This document shows positions 31,804 to 40,405 of a stretch of 60,778 bases of DNA, piece by piece (position 1 is the first letter of the stretch; the number at the start of each line of letters is the position of its first letter). The stretch is from JAWXBK01 sp040878185 (GTDB lineage: Bacteria > Pseudomonadota > Alphaproteobacteria > Dongiales > Dongiaceae). The translations under genes and the position numbers were made by a program. The notes below the pieces were generated by a model, which saw only the letters and a program-made list of their open reading frames with translations, ran no database searches and had not been told where the DNA came from. The stretch lies in contig JBBDMS010000057.1 in assembly GCA_040878185.1 (NCBI GenBank), positions 1 through 60,778 of the forward strand, read 5' to 3'.

Positions 31804-32118
31804 TCAATGTTGTTCCCCGGTCGCCTGTTCCTCGACTTCGGTGATCGGGCCATCGGAATAGAGGTAAGTATCGAGCTGGGTCTGCCATTCCTTGTCGGCG
31901 CGACGCAGCCATTCGATCACCATGCAGGCATGTTCGATTTCTTCCCGCATGTTGTGCAGCAGGATTTCCCGCAACGAATCGTCTTCGCAGTCGTCGGCCC
32001 GCTGGCGATACCAGTCTGCCGCTTCGAGCTCTTCCCGAAGCGACACAATCGCGTGGTGACGGCTGAGCGTTTCCTTCGAAAGCCGCTCGCGCGGCGCATG
32101 CAGTCCTTCGCTCGACAT
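31804..32118 (-). CDS. Encapsulated-ferritin-like (EncFtn) iron-binding protein
   Basis: A 104-residue two-helix ferritin-like protein that resembles the EncFtn cargo of Rhodospirillum rubrum. The ferroxidase residues recalled for that family have counterparts here: E29, E30, E32, W36 and Y37 in EELEAADWY, and E60 and H63 in REEIEHA. Shared words include RHHAIVS and EWLRR, and the tail reads SDGPITEVEE. The family assembles as a ring of dimers and oxidises Fe(II) inside an encapsulin shell. Here the tail ends at GEQH with no LTVGSLRR-type loading peptide, and no encapsulin gene lies in the window. It is followed by a small membrane protein gene and preceded by Fe-SOD, an iron/oxidative-stress setting. 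Confidence 0.85.
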   Translation of the reverse strand: MSSEGLHAPRERLSKETLSRHHAIVSLREELEAADWYRQRADDCEDDSLREILLHNMREEIEHACMVIEWLRRADKEWQTQLDTYLYSDGPITEVEEQATGEQH

Positions 32119-32168
32119 CGAGGCGTCCCCCTTGGTCGTTGAACCTCAATTGTAGCATGGCTGGCCGG

Positions 32169-32780
32169 TCAGGCCGCCTTGCGCTCGGTTTCCCACTGCT
32201 CGATCACATAGTTCCAGTTGATCAGATGCTCGAGGAACGCGCCGACGAAGTCTTCGCGGCGATGCTGGTAGTCGAGATAGTAGGCATGTTCCCAGACATC
32301 GCAGGTGAGCAGGCAGGTCTTGCCCTCGGTCAGCGGATTGCCGGCATTGGGCGTGCTGACGATTTCGAGCTTGCTGCCCTTGGTCGCGAGCCAGATCCAG
32401 CCGCTGCCGAATCGGGCGGCTGCCGCATCCTTGAATGCCTTTACGAACTTGTCGTAGCTGCCGAACGAATCGTCGATGAGCTTCGCAAATTTCGCATTCG
32501 GTTTGCCGCCGCCATCCTCGCTCAGGCAATTCCAGAAGAAGGTGTGGTTCCAGGTCTGCGCGGCATTGTTGAAGATGTTCTTGTGCGCATCGGAGCCAGC
32601 CGTCTCGCGGATGACTTCGGTCAGGTCCATCTTTGCAAACTTTGTGCCTTTGACGAGCTCGTTCAGTTTGTCGACATATTTCTTGTGATGCTTGCCGTGA
32701 TGAAATTCGAGCGTCTTCGCCGACATATGCGGTTCGAGCGCGTTCCTGTCGAAGGGCAAAGGCGGCAGTTCGAAAGCCAT
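32169..32780 (-). CDS. sodB: Superoxide dismutase, iron type
   Basis: A 203-residue Fe/Mn superoxide dismutase. Metal ligands by alignment with the family are H27, H79, D161 and H165. The sequence words NHTFFWNC and WEHAYYLDY, with the A-Q pair in AAQTWNH, point to the iron form. GAGGAG before ATG 32780 decides the start; the open frame further upstream is not coding. It converts superoxide to peroxide in the cytoplasm. It is upstream of the EncFtn-like gene by 50 bp, so the two may share a transcript. The 227 bp upstream of its start show no gene. Confidence 0.95.
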   Translation of the reverse strand: MAFELPPLPFDRNALEPHMSAKTLEFHHGKHHKKYVDKLNELVKGTKFAKMDLTEVIRETAGSDAHKNIFNNAAQTWNHTFFWNCLSEDGGGKPNAKFAKLIDDSFGSYDKFVKAFKDAAAARFGSGWIWLATKGSKLEIVSTPNAGNPLTEGKTCLLTCDVWEHAYYLDYQHRREDFVGAFLEHLINWNYVIEQWETERKAA

Positions 32781-33007
32781 GGTGTGTCTCCTCGTTCGCT
32801 TGTGAGAATTCTGTGGCGGATTTCTCCGACACATCATCCCGTCATGGCGGTGCGCTATCCGAGTGTGAGAAAGCCCATGAGCCTTCGTGCTAAGGCCGTG
32901 CCCCGCCGTCGTCTCAATGTCATTTAGGGTGAGCGGCCGGATTAGCAACCGACGGGGCCCACGGCAAACGGCGGCGCAGCAGCAGGCCCCTCCGGTCTTG
33001 CGCCGGA

Positions 33008-33973
33008 TCAGGCGATCGCGGCCAGCCGCTCCTGGATCGTCGGGTCGACGGCGAAGCGGCCGCGGGGCAATCCGGCGTCGAGCCGCAGGATCGCATCCGC
33101 GAGCCGTCGCACACCGGGTTCGAGGACCTGCCGGTGGCGCGGGCTGCCATCGACATTGCGCGCTTCGGCGATGACCGGGTTGGTATTGATTTCCCAGACC
33201 TGGATCGCGCCGTTCTTCATGCTGTAGTCGATGCGACCGTAATCGATGCGGGCGATCCGGAACGCTTCCGCGATCTGTTCTTCGTGCGGATTCTCTTCGA
33301 CATAGCGCACCTCTTCGCGGAGCTGGTCGTCGAGCGACAGATGCGGCGCCACCGCGGCGAAGTCCGTGAATTTCGCCACCCAGTCGGTGGAGATCACGAC
33401 ATGCCGGGGGACGACCACGCCGTTCACATAGAACGCGCCGTATTTTCGGATCAGGCCGTCGCCGTCGCGCACATCGCAAAGCTCGATCGCCAGCAGGCGA
33501 TCGCGGGGCTGGCCGCGTCGCTCGAGCCTCTCCACTGCCTGTTCAAGGGCCGCGCGATCGCCCAGCGGTGCGCTGAGCGGGCCGTCGTGATTGTCTTCGC
33601 GCCTTAGGAAAACCGGATAGCGCGCGGGCCGGCGGTCTTCCGACATGCGGTACGCATCGAACTCGTTGATGCCCTGCTCGAACAAGGCGCGCAAAAGCGC
33701 ATAGCGCTGCAAGGACTGTGCCGGATGATTGATGCACCGGACCTTGGGGCCGAACGTGCCGACGAAATCGTGGAAGGCCCGAATGCCGGGTAGCGCTTCG
33801 GGCGCCGCCCGGTCCATGTCGGTAAAGACGTAGCAGGCATAAGGCATCTTGCGCTGCCGCATCACGCCTTCGTAATTCACGACATAGACGCGGCCGGCGA
33901 TGCCGGGAAAATCGTAGAGATAGCTGTCGCGGATCGTATGGTTGCCGGCACGGCAAAGCAGGAACAAGATCAT
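33008..33973 (-). CDS. ATP-grasp-like protein
   Basis: A 321-residue protein with ATP-grasp features in the second half: the FLRRED lysine-strand region, RKYGAFYVNGVVVPRHVVIS, and the metal-binding end RIDYSMKNGAIQVWEINTNP (about 260-279). Such enzymes ligate a carboxylate and an amine or thiol using ATP. The substrate is unknown. The start ATG 33973 has GAGGGG somewhat far upstream. It is divergent from the methyltransferase at 34113 across a region with tandem repeats. Confidence 0.75.
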   Translation of the reverse strand: MILFLLCRAGNHTIRDSYLYDFPGIAGRVYVVNYEGVMRQRKMPYACYVFTDMDRAAPEALPGIRAFHDFVGTFGPKVRCINHPAQSLQRYALLRALFEQGINEFDAYRMSEDRRPARYPVFLRREDNHDGPLSAPLGDRAALEQAVERLERRGQPRDRLLAIELCDVRDGDGLIRKYGAFYVNGVVVPRHVVISTDWVAKFTDFAAVAPHLSLDDQLREEVRYVEENPHEEQIAEAFRIARIDYGRIDYSMKNGAIQVWEINTNPVIAEARNVDGSPRHRQVLEPGVRRLADAILRLDAGLPRGRFAVDPTIQERLAAIA

Positions 33974-34034
33974 GGCGGCTGACGATCCCCTCAGATGCCG
34001 GAGACTTTAAAGCAGTGCCCGGCTTCGGGACCAG

Positions 34035-34101
34035 CCGTATCGACGTGCCGGCCCTATGACGTGCCAGTCGTATCGACATGCCGGCCGTATCGACATGTAG
34101 G
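34035..34101 (+). repeat. Four imperfect 16-17-bp tandem repeats
   Basis: Units begin at 34035, 34052, 34068 and 34085 and follow the pattern CCGTATCGACATGCCGG; unit 2 lacks a base. They fill the divergent region between the ATP-grasp and methyltransferase genes and reach into the ribosome site of the latter. They look like an operator array or slippage product. Confidence 0.8.
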
Positions 34102-34112
34102 AGTGTAGCGCC

Positions 34113-34940
34113 ATGTCTATCGAAGAAGCCGTCTCCGCGCACTACACCCATGGCGCGCTGGGCGATGCGATTCTGGCGGCGGCGCGGGAGAATGCGGCCA
34201 ACCCCGATCGCCTCACCGTCCGCGATCTGTCGGCGGTCGACGAGTTTCACCTCGGCGGCGTTGGGGCGACCGAGCATTTCGTGCCGCAGCTCGGCATCGC
34301 GCCCGATTCGCATTGGCTCGATGTCGGCTCCGGGATCGGCGGTGCGGCACGCCATGTCGCCGATCGCCACGGTTGCCGCATCACCGGCATCGATCTGGTG
34401 CCCGAGTTCTGCGCGGTCGCGCGGCTGCTGACCGAGACGGTCGGCCTCTCCGACCGGGTCCGGTTCCATGAGGGCAGCGCGCTCGCGATGCCGTTCGCCG
34501 ATTCCGCATTCGACGGCGCCTACACGATGCATGTGGCGATGAACATCGCGGACAAGCCGGCACTCTATCGCGATATCCATCGGGTTCTGAAACCTGGCGC
34601 GATCTTCGGTCTCTACGACATCCTGGCCGGGCCGGTGAGGGAGCCGCTGGCCTTTCCCGTGCCCTGGTCGTCGACCGCCGAAACCAGCTTCCTCGCCCCG
34701 ATCGGCGAGATGGTTGCGATGCTCGAACAGGCGGGTTTCGAGATTCTGGTGCGCACCGACCGGACCCCTTTCGCGCAGCAGTTCATCGTCCGGCAGCGCG
34801 AGCGGGCCGCCGCCGGCCTGCCGCCGCTCGGATCGATCGTCGTGATGGGCGAACGCTTCAGGGAAAAGATCGACAATCTCGTCGCCAATATCGAGACCGG
34901 CCGCTGCACCCCGTGGGAGATCGTCTGCCGCCGTCGCTGA
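34113..34940 (+). CDS. SAM-dependent methyltransferase, UbiE/sarcosine-type
   Basis: A 275-residue class I methyltransferase. Motif I is WLDVGSGIGGAAR (about residues 69-81), followed by GIDLVPEF (acidic residue for the ribose), then GSALAMPFADSAFDGAY and the LKPGAIFGLYDI motif. The fold is that of UbiE and of glycine/sarcosine/dimethylglycine N-methyltransferases; the substrate is unknown. AGGAG overlaps the last tandem repeat. It ends four bases before the stop of the convergent small gene at 34945. Confidence 0.85.
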   Translation: MSIEEAVSAHYTHGALGDAILAAARENAANPDRLTVRDLSAVDEFHLGGVGATEHFVPQLGIAPDSHWLDVGSGIGGAARHVADRHGCRITGIDLVPEFCAVARLLTETVGLSDRVRFHEGSALAMPFADSAFDGAYTMHVAMNIADKPALYRDIHRVLKPGAIFGLYDILAGPVREPLAFPVPWSSTAETSFLAPIGEMVAMLEQAGFEILVRTDRTPFAQQFIVRQRERAAAGLPPLGSIVVMGERFREKIDNLVANIETGRCTPWEIVCRRR

Positions 34941-34944
34941 GGCG

Positions 34945-35241
34945 CTATTCCCTGGCTTCGAGCAGGGTCGTCACGATCGTTGCCCATTCGATCTCGGTCG
35001 AGCTGTCGGCTTCGGCCTTGCCGGCCTGGCCATACCAGTAGCGCGCGTTCGACGGATCGCCTTCGATGCGATGCAGCCAGGCATGAACCCAGGCCGCTTC
35101 CGCGCTGCTTTCCTCCTGCACGACGGCATGCGCCTTGTCCCACTCGCCTTTCGCGCCGTGCCAGAGCGCGGCCAGTGCGGGCGACTGACCGCAGGGCGGT
35201 GTTTCGTCTGCGAGCGAACGACGGAATCCGGCGAGGTTCAT
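34945..35241 (-). CDS. Small hypothetical helical protein
   Basis: A 98-residue protein rich in Ala, Glu and Trp (LAALWHGAKGEWDKAHAVVQ, EAAWVHAWLHRIEGD, ARYWYGQAGKA). The spacing recalls one or two TPR/Sel1-like helix pairs. I do not assign a function. The start ATG 35241 lies 22 bp after the bicupin stop, so it is the last gene of that operon. Confidence 0.65.
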   Translation of the reverse strand: MNLAGFRRSLADETPPCGQSPALAALWHGAKGEWDKAHAVVQEESSAEAAWVHAWLHRIEGDPSNARYWYGQAGKAEADSSTEIEWATIVTTLLEARE

Positions 35242-35263
35242 CGCCCCGAACCCGCGTGCGACG

Positions 35264-36052
35264 TTATTCCGCCGCGTCGGCCGCCTTCGCTGCCGCCACC
35301 TTCGGCTGGAAGATGCAGTAGAACTTCCGCACATACTCCGTGCTGTGCCAGGAATTGACGAGGCCCTGCGGCACGAAGAACGAGTCGCCGGCCCGGAAGG
35401 TCTGCGCGCGCCCCTTGTCGTCGGTAATCGTCACCGAACCTTCGAGAATGCACATGAGTTCGTTGCGCGGGAACGGCATCGCCTTGCGCTTCATCGGCGT
35501 GCAATCCCAGATGCCGGCGGTCATCTGACCGGTCATGTCTTCGAAACAATTGTAGACGTTCTGGGTCGGCACCGCGCCCTCGAAGATGCTGGTGTCGGGA
35601 ATCGCCATCTTCGACATGGCCTTGCTGCGATCGACCTTGATCACACGGAGTTCGTCGGGGTTCTTCGGCTTCATGCCGGAGGGATCGTCGAAGATGACAT
35701 AGAACTTGCGGATATATTCGCTCTGCTTCCAGCTGCAGGGCAGGCCCTTCGGAATGAAGAATGCCTCGCCGGCCTTGATCGTTTCTTCGTGACCCTTCGC
35801 ATCGACGATCGTGACCGATCCTTCGAGCACCAGCATGAACTCGTTTACCGAATAGGGCTCGAGTTTCGTCGTCATCGGCGTGCAGTCCCACACGCCGGCG
35901 GTCAGAGCGCCGCTCGGATCGGTGAAATAATTATGTCCATGCTGCACCGGCTTGCCTGCGATCAGCGCCGATTGCGGAATTTCCTCCCACAGCGCGAGTC
36001 CATCGCCAGCGGGGCCGCGCGGTTCGAAACGGATGGCCTTGAGATCGGTCAT
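35264..36052 (-). CDS. Tandem cupin-domain protein
   Basis: A 262-residue protein with two copies of a cupin of the DUF861/EutQ style. Copy 1 (about 45-125) has TAGVWDCTPM and LVLEGSVTIVDAKGH. Copy 2 (about 165-245) has TAGIWDCTPM and CILEGSVTITDDKGR. The matching halves show an internal duplication. The usual metal-binding histidines of cupins are absent in both copies, so a metal enzyme is less likely; sugar or small-ligand binding is possible. AGGAG precedes ATG 36052. It follows the Rieske oxygenase gene by 100 bp on the same strand. Confidence 0.82.
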   Translation of the reverse strand: MTDLKAIRFEPRGPAGDGLALWEEIPQSALIAGKPVQHGHNYFTDPSGALTAGVWDCTPMTTKLEPYSVNEFMLVLEGSVTIVDAKGHEETIKAGEAFFIPKGLPCSWKQSEYIRKFYVIFDDPSGMKPKNPDELRVIKVDRSKAMSKMAIPDTSIFEGAVPTQNVYNCFEDMTGQMTAGIWDCTPMKRKAMPFPRNELMCILEGSVTITDDKGRAQTFRAGDSFFVPQGLVNSWHSTEYVRKFYCIFQPKVAAAKAADAAE

Positions 36053-36152
36053 GGCAATGCTCCTGCAGCCGGCATGGGTTGGATTGCCGGGATTATCGGG
36101 CGGTCGCCGGGAGGCTGGCAAGCTGTCTGCCCGGCGAGCGGATGAGGGCCGC

Positions 36153-37349
36153 TTAAGGGTGCCGGCGCGCAGGGCCCCGCACGGCGACCGGGGCGGCATT
36201 TCGGGCCGCGAGGGCTGCCGGGGCATCCAGCCGCGCCGACAGATAGGAGATGAAATCGTGAATCTCCCGCTCGAGCCAGCTCAGCGGGCCGGGCTTCGCC
36301 AGCGGGGCGCCGGTTCCCTGAAACAATCCCTCGACGATGAACCGGTCTTCGCCGTTCACCTTGTCGAAGAACGACAACATATCGGCTGTGTATTTTTCGA
36401 CATTGTCGAGCGTCGCATGCACCTCGGGCGCGAGCGCGACGCCGAAGCGAATCCGCACCTGACCGACGCCCTGCGGCCGCAGCGACAGATACCAGAGATG
36501 ATCCGGCGCCAGGATGTACATATGCGTGGGAAATACAGTCGGCATGACGGTCGTGTAACGCCAGCGCCCTTCGAGCCGCGTGTTGTCGGGATGGGCGCGT
36601 CCGTAGGTCGCATCCGCCGTCTTGATGAAGGTCTGGTAGGTGAACCCGTCATGCCGCTCGGTCGGAAACTCGGTGTCGTTCGCGGGGAACCAGGCGCCGA
36701 CCGTTTCGCGATGTGCGACCGGGAGGTGATAGCCCTCCATGAAATTCTCGGTCAGCAGTTTCCAGTTCGTGTTCCAGACATGATCCTGGGTAACGACCGG
36801 AATGTAATCGGCCATGCGATAGGATTCGACGAGCGGTTCGAGCGCGGCCAGCTGATGGGCGAGCGCCGGCGCCGCATCGTTCAATGTCGCGTAAATCCAG
36901 CCATGCCAGATCTCGGTCCGGATCGCGGGCAATGAACGGCTTTGGGTTTCGAACCCTTCCGTCTTCTTCATATGCGCCGCGCCCAGGAGCCGCCCGTCGA
37001 GACTGTAGGTCCAGGCGTGATAGGGGCACACGATGCGGCGGCAATTGCCGCTGTCCTTCATCAGCCGCATCATCCGATGCAGACAGACATTGGAGAAGCT
37101 GCGGATCTCGCCGTCCTTGCCGCGGACCGAGAAGATCGGCTGGTCGTTGATCGAGGAGGTGAGGTAGTCGCCTTCGTTCGGGATGTCGGCGGCACGGCCG
37201 AAGCAGAGCCAGTCATGCGCAAAGATGCGCTCGCGCTCCAGTTCGTGAAACGTCTCGTTGCGATAGACCGCCGGCGGCATCGCCGTCGCGCGCTCGAGCG
37301 GCATCCCGGCCAATTCGCGCAGCCGCTGCAGCAAAGATTCCGCGTCCAT
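36153..37349 (-). CDS. Rieske oxygenase with ENF-E-GYH iron site
   Basis: A 398-residue Rieske non-heme iron oxygenase. Cluster ligands are C89/H91 (CLHR) and C108/H111 (CPYHAW). The iron-site segment TENFMEGYHLPVAH resembles that of quaternary-amine oxygenases such as CntA and GbcA-type enzymes rather than the D-x2-H-x4-H form of the two oxygenases at 13.5 and 17.6 kb. A role in oxidative N-demethylation is therefore possible (inference). GGAGGGGGCG decides for ATG 37349. No reductase gene is beside it. Confidence 0.88.
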   Translation of the reverse strand: MDAESLLQRLRELAGMPLERATAMPPAVYRNETFHELERERIFAHDWLCFGRAADIPNEGDYLTSSINDQPIFSVRGKDGEIRSFSNVCLHRMMRLMKDSGNCRRIVCPYHAWTYSLDGRLLGAAHMKKTEGFETQSRSLPAIRTEIWHGWIYATLNDAAPALAHQLAALEPLVESYRMADYIPVVTQDHVWNTNWKLLTENFMEGYHLPVAHRETVGAWFPANDTEFPTERHDGFTYQTFIKTADATYGRAHPDNTRLEGRWRYTTVMPTVFPTHMYILAPDHLWYLSLRPQGVGQVRIRFGVALAPEVHATLDNVEKYTADMLSFFDKVNGEDRFIVEGLFQGTGAPLAKPGPLSWLEREIHDFISYLSARLDAPAALAARNAAPVAVRGPARRHP

Positions 37350-37472
37350 CGCCCCCTCCGGCTCCTCCGTCACGCCCGGGCGTGACGGCACACGCTAGCA
37401 CCGGGCCGGCAGGGCGGTCATCTGCGCTGCCATGGCCGGAACCGGACAGGTCGGATTCTGCGATCCGGCGCT

Positions 37473-38378
37473 TTAGAGCGCGCCGCCGAATGTATCGCAG
37501 GCGGCGAGTTCGCCATCCTCGAAGCCGGCAAGGAACCACTCCATGCGCTGCTGCGAGGTGCCGTGGGTGAACGAGTCGGGCACCACGCGCCCCTGGCCTT
37601 CGCGCTGCAGCCGGTCGTCGCCGACCGCGCTCGCGGCGTTGAGCGCTTCCTGCAGATCGCCAGGCTCGAGCACCTGGCGCGTCTGTTGGGCGTGATAGGC
37701 CCAGATGCCGGCAAAGCAATCGGCCTGCAGTTCGGTCGCAACCGACAGCGCATTGGCCTGCGTCTCGGGCAGCGCCTGCTGGCGCTGATGCACTTCGGGC
37801 AATACGCCGAGCAGATTCTGCACGTGATGCCCGATCTCATGGGCGATCACATAAGCCTGCGCAAAATCCCCGGCTGCGTTGTGCCGCGACGCAAGGTCGT
37901 CGAAGAACGAAAGGTCGATGTAAACCCGCTGATCGGCCGGACAATAGAACGGCCCGACCGCCGCCTGCGCGTAGCCGCAGGCCGAATCGACCGCACCGCT
38001 GAACAGCACGAGCTGCGGCTCGCGATAGGTGCCGCCTTCCGCCTCGAAGATCGCATTCCAGGTATCTTCCGTGTCGGCCAGTACGACCGAGACGAAATCG
38101 ACCAGCTCTTCCTGACCGGCGGGTACCGTACCGCTCGTCGTCGTGTCCCCTTCGGGTCCGAATTTCTGGTAGAGCAGCGAGAAGGCGATCAGCAGCCCGA
38201 CGATCAACACAATTCGGCCGATCCCGCCGCGTCCGCCGCCCATGCCCATGCCGCCCGGGAAACCCATCCCGTTCGGCAGCCGCATGCGGCTGAGCCCGCC
38301 CAATCCGCCGAGACCGCCCCCACCAGAGCCGCGCCGGTCGATGATGTTGCCGCTGCGTCGTCCGCCCCGCCAGCGCAT
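37473..38378 (-). CDS. YpfJ-family neutral zinc metallopeptidase
   Basis: A 301-residue membrane-anchored protease-like protein. The N-terminus is Arg/Gly-rich (GGGGLGGLGGLSRMRLPNGM), then a transmembrane helix spans about 54-70. The zinc site is HEIGHH at 180-185. A second signature, the ATELQADCFAG motif with its conserved Asp, follows. The C-terminus has the GTSQQR and CDTFGG words of the family. Its in vivo target is unknown. Confidence 0.9.
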   Translation of the reverse strand: MRWRGGRRSGNIIDRRGSGGGGLGGLGGLSRMRLPNGMGFPGGMGMGGGRGGIGRIVLIVGLLIAFSLLYQKFGPEGDTTTSGTVPAGQEELVDFVSVVLADTEDTWNAIFEAEGGTYREPQLVLFSGAVDSACGYAQAAVGPFYCPADQRVYIDLSFFDDLASRHNAAGDFAQAYVIAHEIGHHVQNLLGVLPEVHQRQQALPETQANALSVATELQADCFAGIWAYHAQQTRQVLEPGDLQEALNAASAVGDDRLQREGQGRVVPDSFTHGTSQQRMEWFLAGFEDGELAACDTFGGAL

Positions 38379-38562
38379 GGTGCCTCCTCGGTGACATCGA
38401 TTGCGACCGCGCCCGGTTCGTCACGGGCGGGTCGCTTGCCGTCGCTAAGGTAGTGTCACCGATGAATGCCGTCGAGGTCGGCCCCGACAATCGCCCACGG
38501 TTTTCGCCCGCGGTTTACGGGCACGCGACCCGGCCAATTGTCCAGCCGGGATAGGCAGCGCG

Positions 38563-40339
38563 TTACCGATTGCTTTTCGCGCCCTCGTCGTCACCGTCCC
38601 GCGGCTCGACCAGCAGGCCGCCTTCGCGGCGGATCCGGTCGATGAGGCTGTCGATATCGTCGACCGAACCGCCGGCACCGCGGAGCACTTCGAGGGCGAG
38701 CTGCAGGCTGGCCTCGACAATCTCGGGAATGACGACGCTCGCCCCATTCCTGATGAGCCGCTGGGCCTGGCGATGATCGCGGGCACGCGATGCGATCGGG
38801 AGGTCGGCGNNNNNNNNNNCGCACGTCCAGGTCGGCGCGCAATTGGCGCGCCGCCTCGACGGTCAGCTCCGCGGCTCCGGCATTGTCGAGCGTCACGACG
38901 AGCGCCCGCGCATGTCCGATGCCGGCTGCTTCGAGCACATTGCGCTGCGTGCCGTCGCCATAATAGACGGGCAGGCCGCTGCGATGGGCGAGGTTGACCT
39001 GTTGCGCATCGAGATCGAGGGCGATCCAGGGCAGTTGCGCCGCCTCGAACAGCCGCGCGGCAATCTGGCCGCAGCGCCCGAAACCGGCGATCAGAATATG
39101 GTCCCGCAATTCCTCGGCGCCCTCCGCCAGCGCCTCGAGCCGGGGCCCGTCCTTGCTTACGCGCTGCAGCCGGGCGAGGCGGGCGCTGAGTGCCGCGAGG
39201 ATCGGCGGCAGGATCATGCTGAGCGCGACCACGAGCGACAGCAAGGCGAGCATCTCGCCGTCGATGAGCTGGGCTGCCGCGGCAATACCGAGAACGACGA
39301 AAGCGAACTCGCCGCAATTCGCCAGCGTCATCGCAGCGCGAATCGACGTCACCTTATCGAGTCCGAACAGCCGCGCGAGGATTGCGACGATCAACGTCTT
39401 GCCGACGACGAGCGCGGCGAGCAGGCCAAGCACCAGCGGCGCCTGCTCGATCAGCGCGCGCCCATCGATCAGTGTGCCGACCGTCATGAAGAAGAGGCCG
39501 AGCAGCAGGCCGCGGAATGGCCTCATGTCTCCCTCGATCTGATGGCGGTAGGGGCTCTCCGCCAGCAGGAGCCCGGCGAGAAACGCGCCGAGCGACATCG
39601 AAAGCCCGGCTAAGCTCGTGGTGAAACCGATGCCGAGCACGATCAGCAGGATCGCCGCGACGAACAGCTCGGGATTGTTCGTATCCGCGATCACGCGAAG
39701 CAACGGCCGCAACAGAAAGCGACCGGCGAGCACGAGCAGGCCGACGACGATGGCCGCGTGCGCCACCGCAAAGCCGATGGCCGCGAATAATGCGGGTGCG
39801 TTCCCGTCGGCGCGACCGAGCAGCGGTATCAGAACAAGCAGTGGGACCACAGCCAGATCCTGAAACAGCAGGACGGCAAAGCTTGCCCTGCCGAACCGGT
39901 CGGCCAGCTCGCCGCGATCGATCAGCACCTGCAGCACCAGCGCCGTCGACGAAAGAGCGAGCGCGCCGCCGATGACGATCGATGCGTCGACGTCCATGCC
40001 CATGAAATAGGCGCTAATCCCGATCGCCAACGACGTTACCGCGACCTGGGCGAAGCCAAGCCCGAATACGAGACGGCGCATGACCCACAAACGTCGGAAG
40101 GAGAGCTCGATCCCGATGGTGAACAGCAGGAAGACGACGCCGAACTCGGCCAGCCCGCGGATCGTCTCGACATTGTCGATGAGGCCGAGCCCATGAGGCC
40201 CGATCACGACGCCGCCGGTGAGGTAGCCGAGGATCGGGCTGATGCGCAGTCTGTGGAAGAGACAGACCGCGACGACCGCCGTTACCAGCAGGATCAGGGC
40301 CTCGGTGACCGAGCCACCATGTTCGACTGCAACATCCAT
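38563..40339 (-). CDS. Kef-type (CPA2) cation:proton antiporter, split by an assembly gap
   Basis: An N-terminal antiporter domain of about 12 transmembrane helices (LLFQDLAVVPLL is the KefB/C-like motif) is followed by an RCK/TrkA-N domain starting with HILIAGFGRCGQIAARL. The reading frame runs into ten Ns at 38810-38819 and resumes in another frame with ASRARDHRQAQRLIRNGA and ends at TAA 38563. The second half is a normal RCK C-terminus, so the gene is intact in the organism and the frame break is only an artefact of the fixed-size N run. Expected role: potassium or sodium efflux in exchange for protons. Confidence 0.88.
38810..38819. other. Assembly gap (10 Ns)
   Basis: The flanks, read on the minus strand, are GCGCCGACCTGGACG before and CGCCGACCTCCCG after, so they share CGCCGACCT. 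The true sequence may simply overlap here with no missing bases between the contigs, which would join LRAD to LPIASRARD. Confidence 0.95.
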
Positions 40340-40405
40340 GATTCGGTGCCACCCCCTGCAGACATCATAGCCGATCCCGGTTTGTCCGCTGAGCGGATCG
40401 ATCGC

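Noticed and set aside
31751..31806. A +1-frame continuation of the EncFtn-like gene that contains SLRR, like an encapsulin-loading peptide
   Set aside because: The LRR codons are the GAGGAGG ribosome site of the next gene, the preceding residues do not match a loading peptide, and the normal stop is in a good position. Probably chance.
32781..33479. An extended reading frame upstream of the Fe-SOD start
   Set aside because: The family begins at the MAFELPPLPF methionine, which has a strong ribosome site; the extension overlaps the ATP-grasp gene in another frame.
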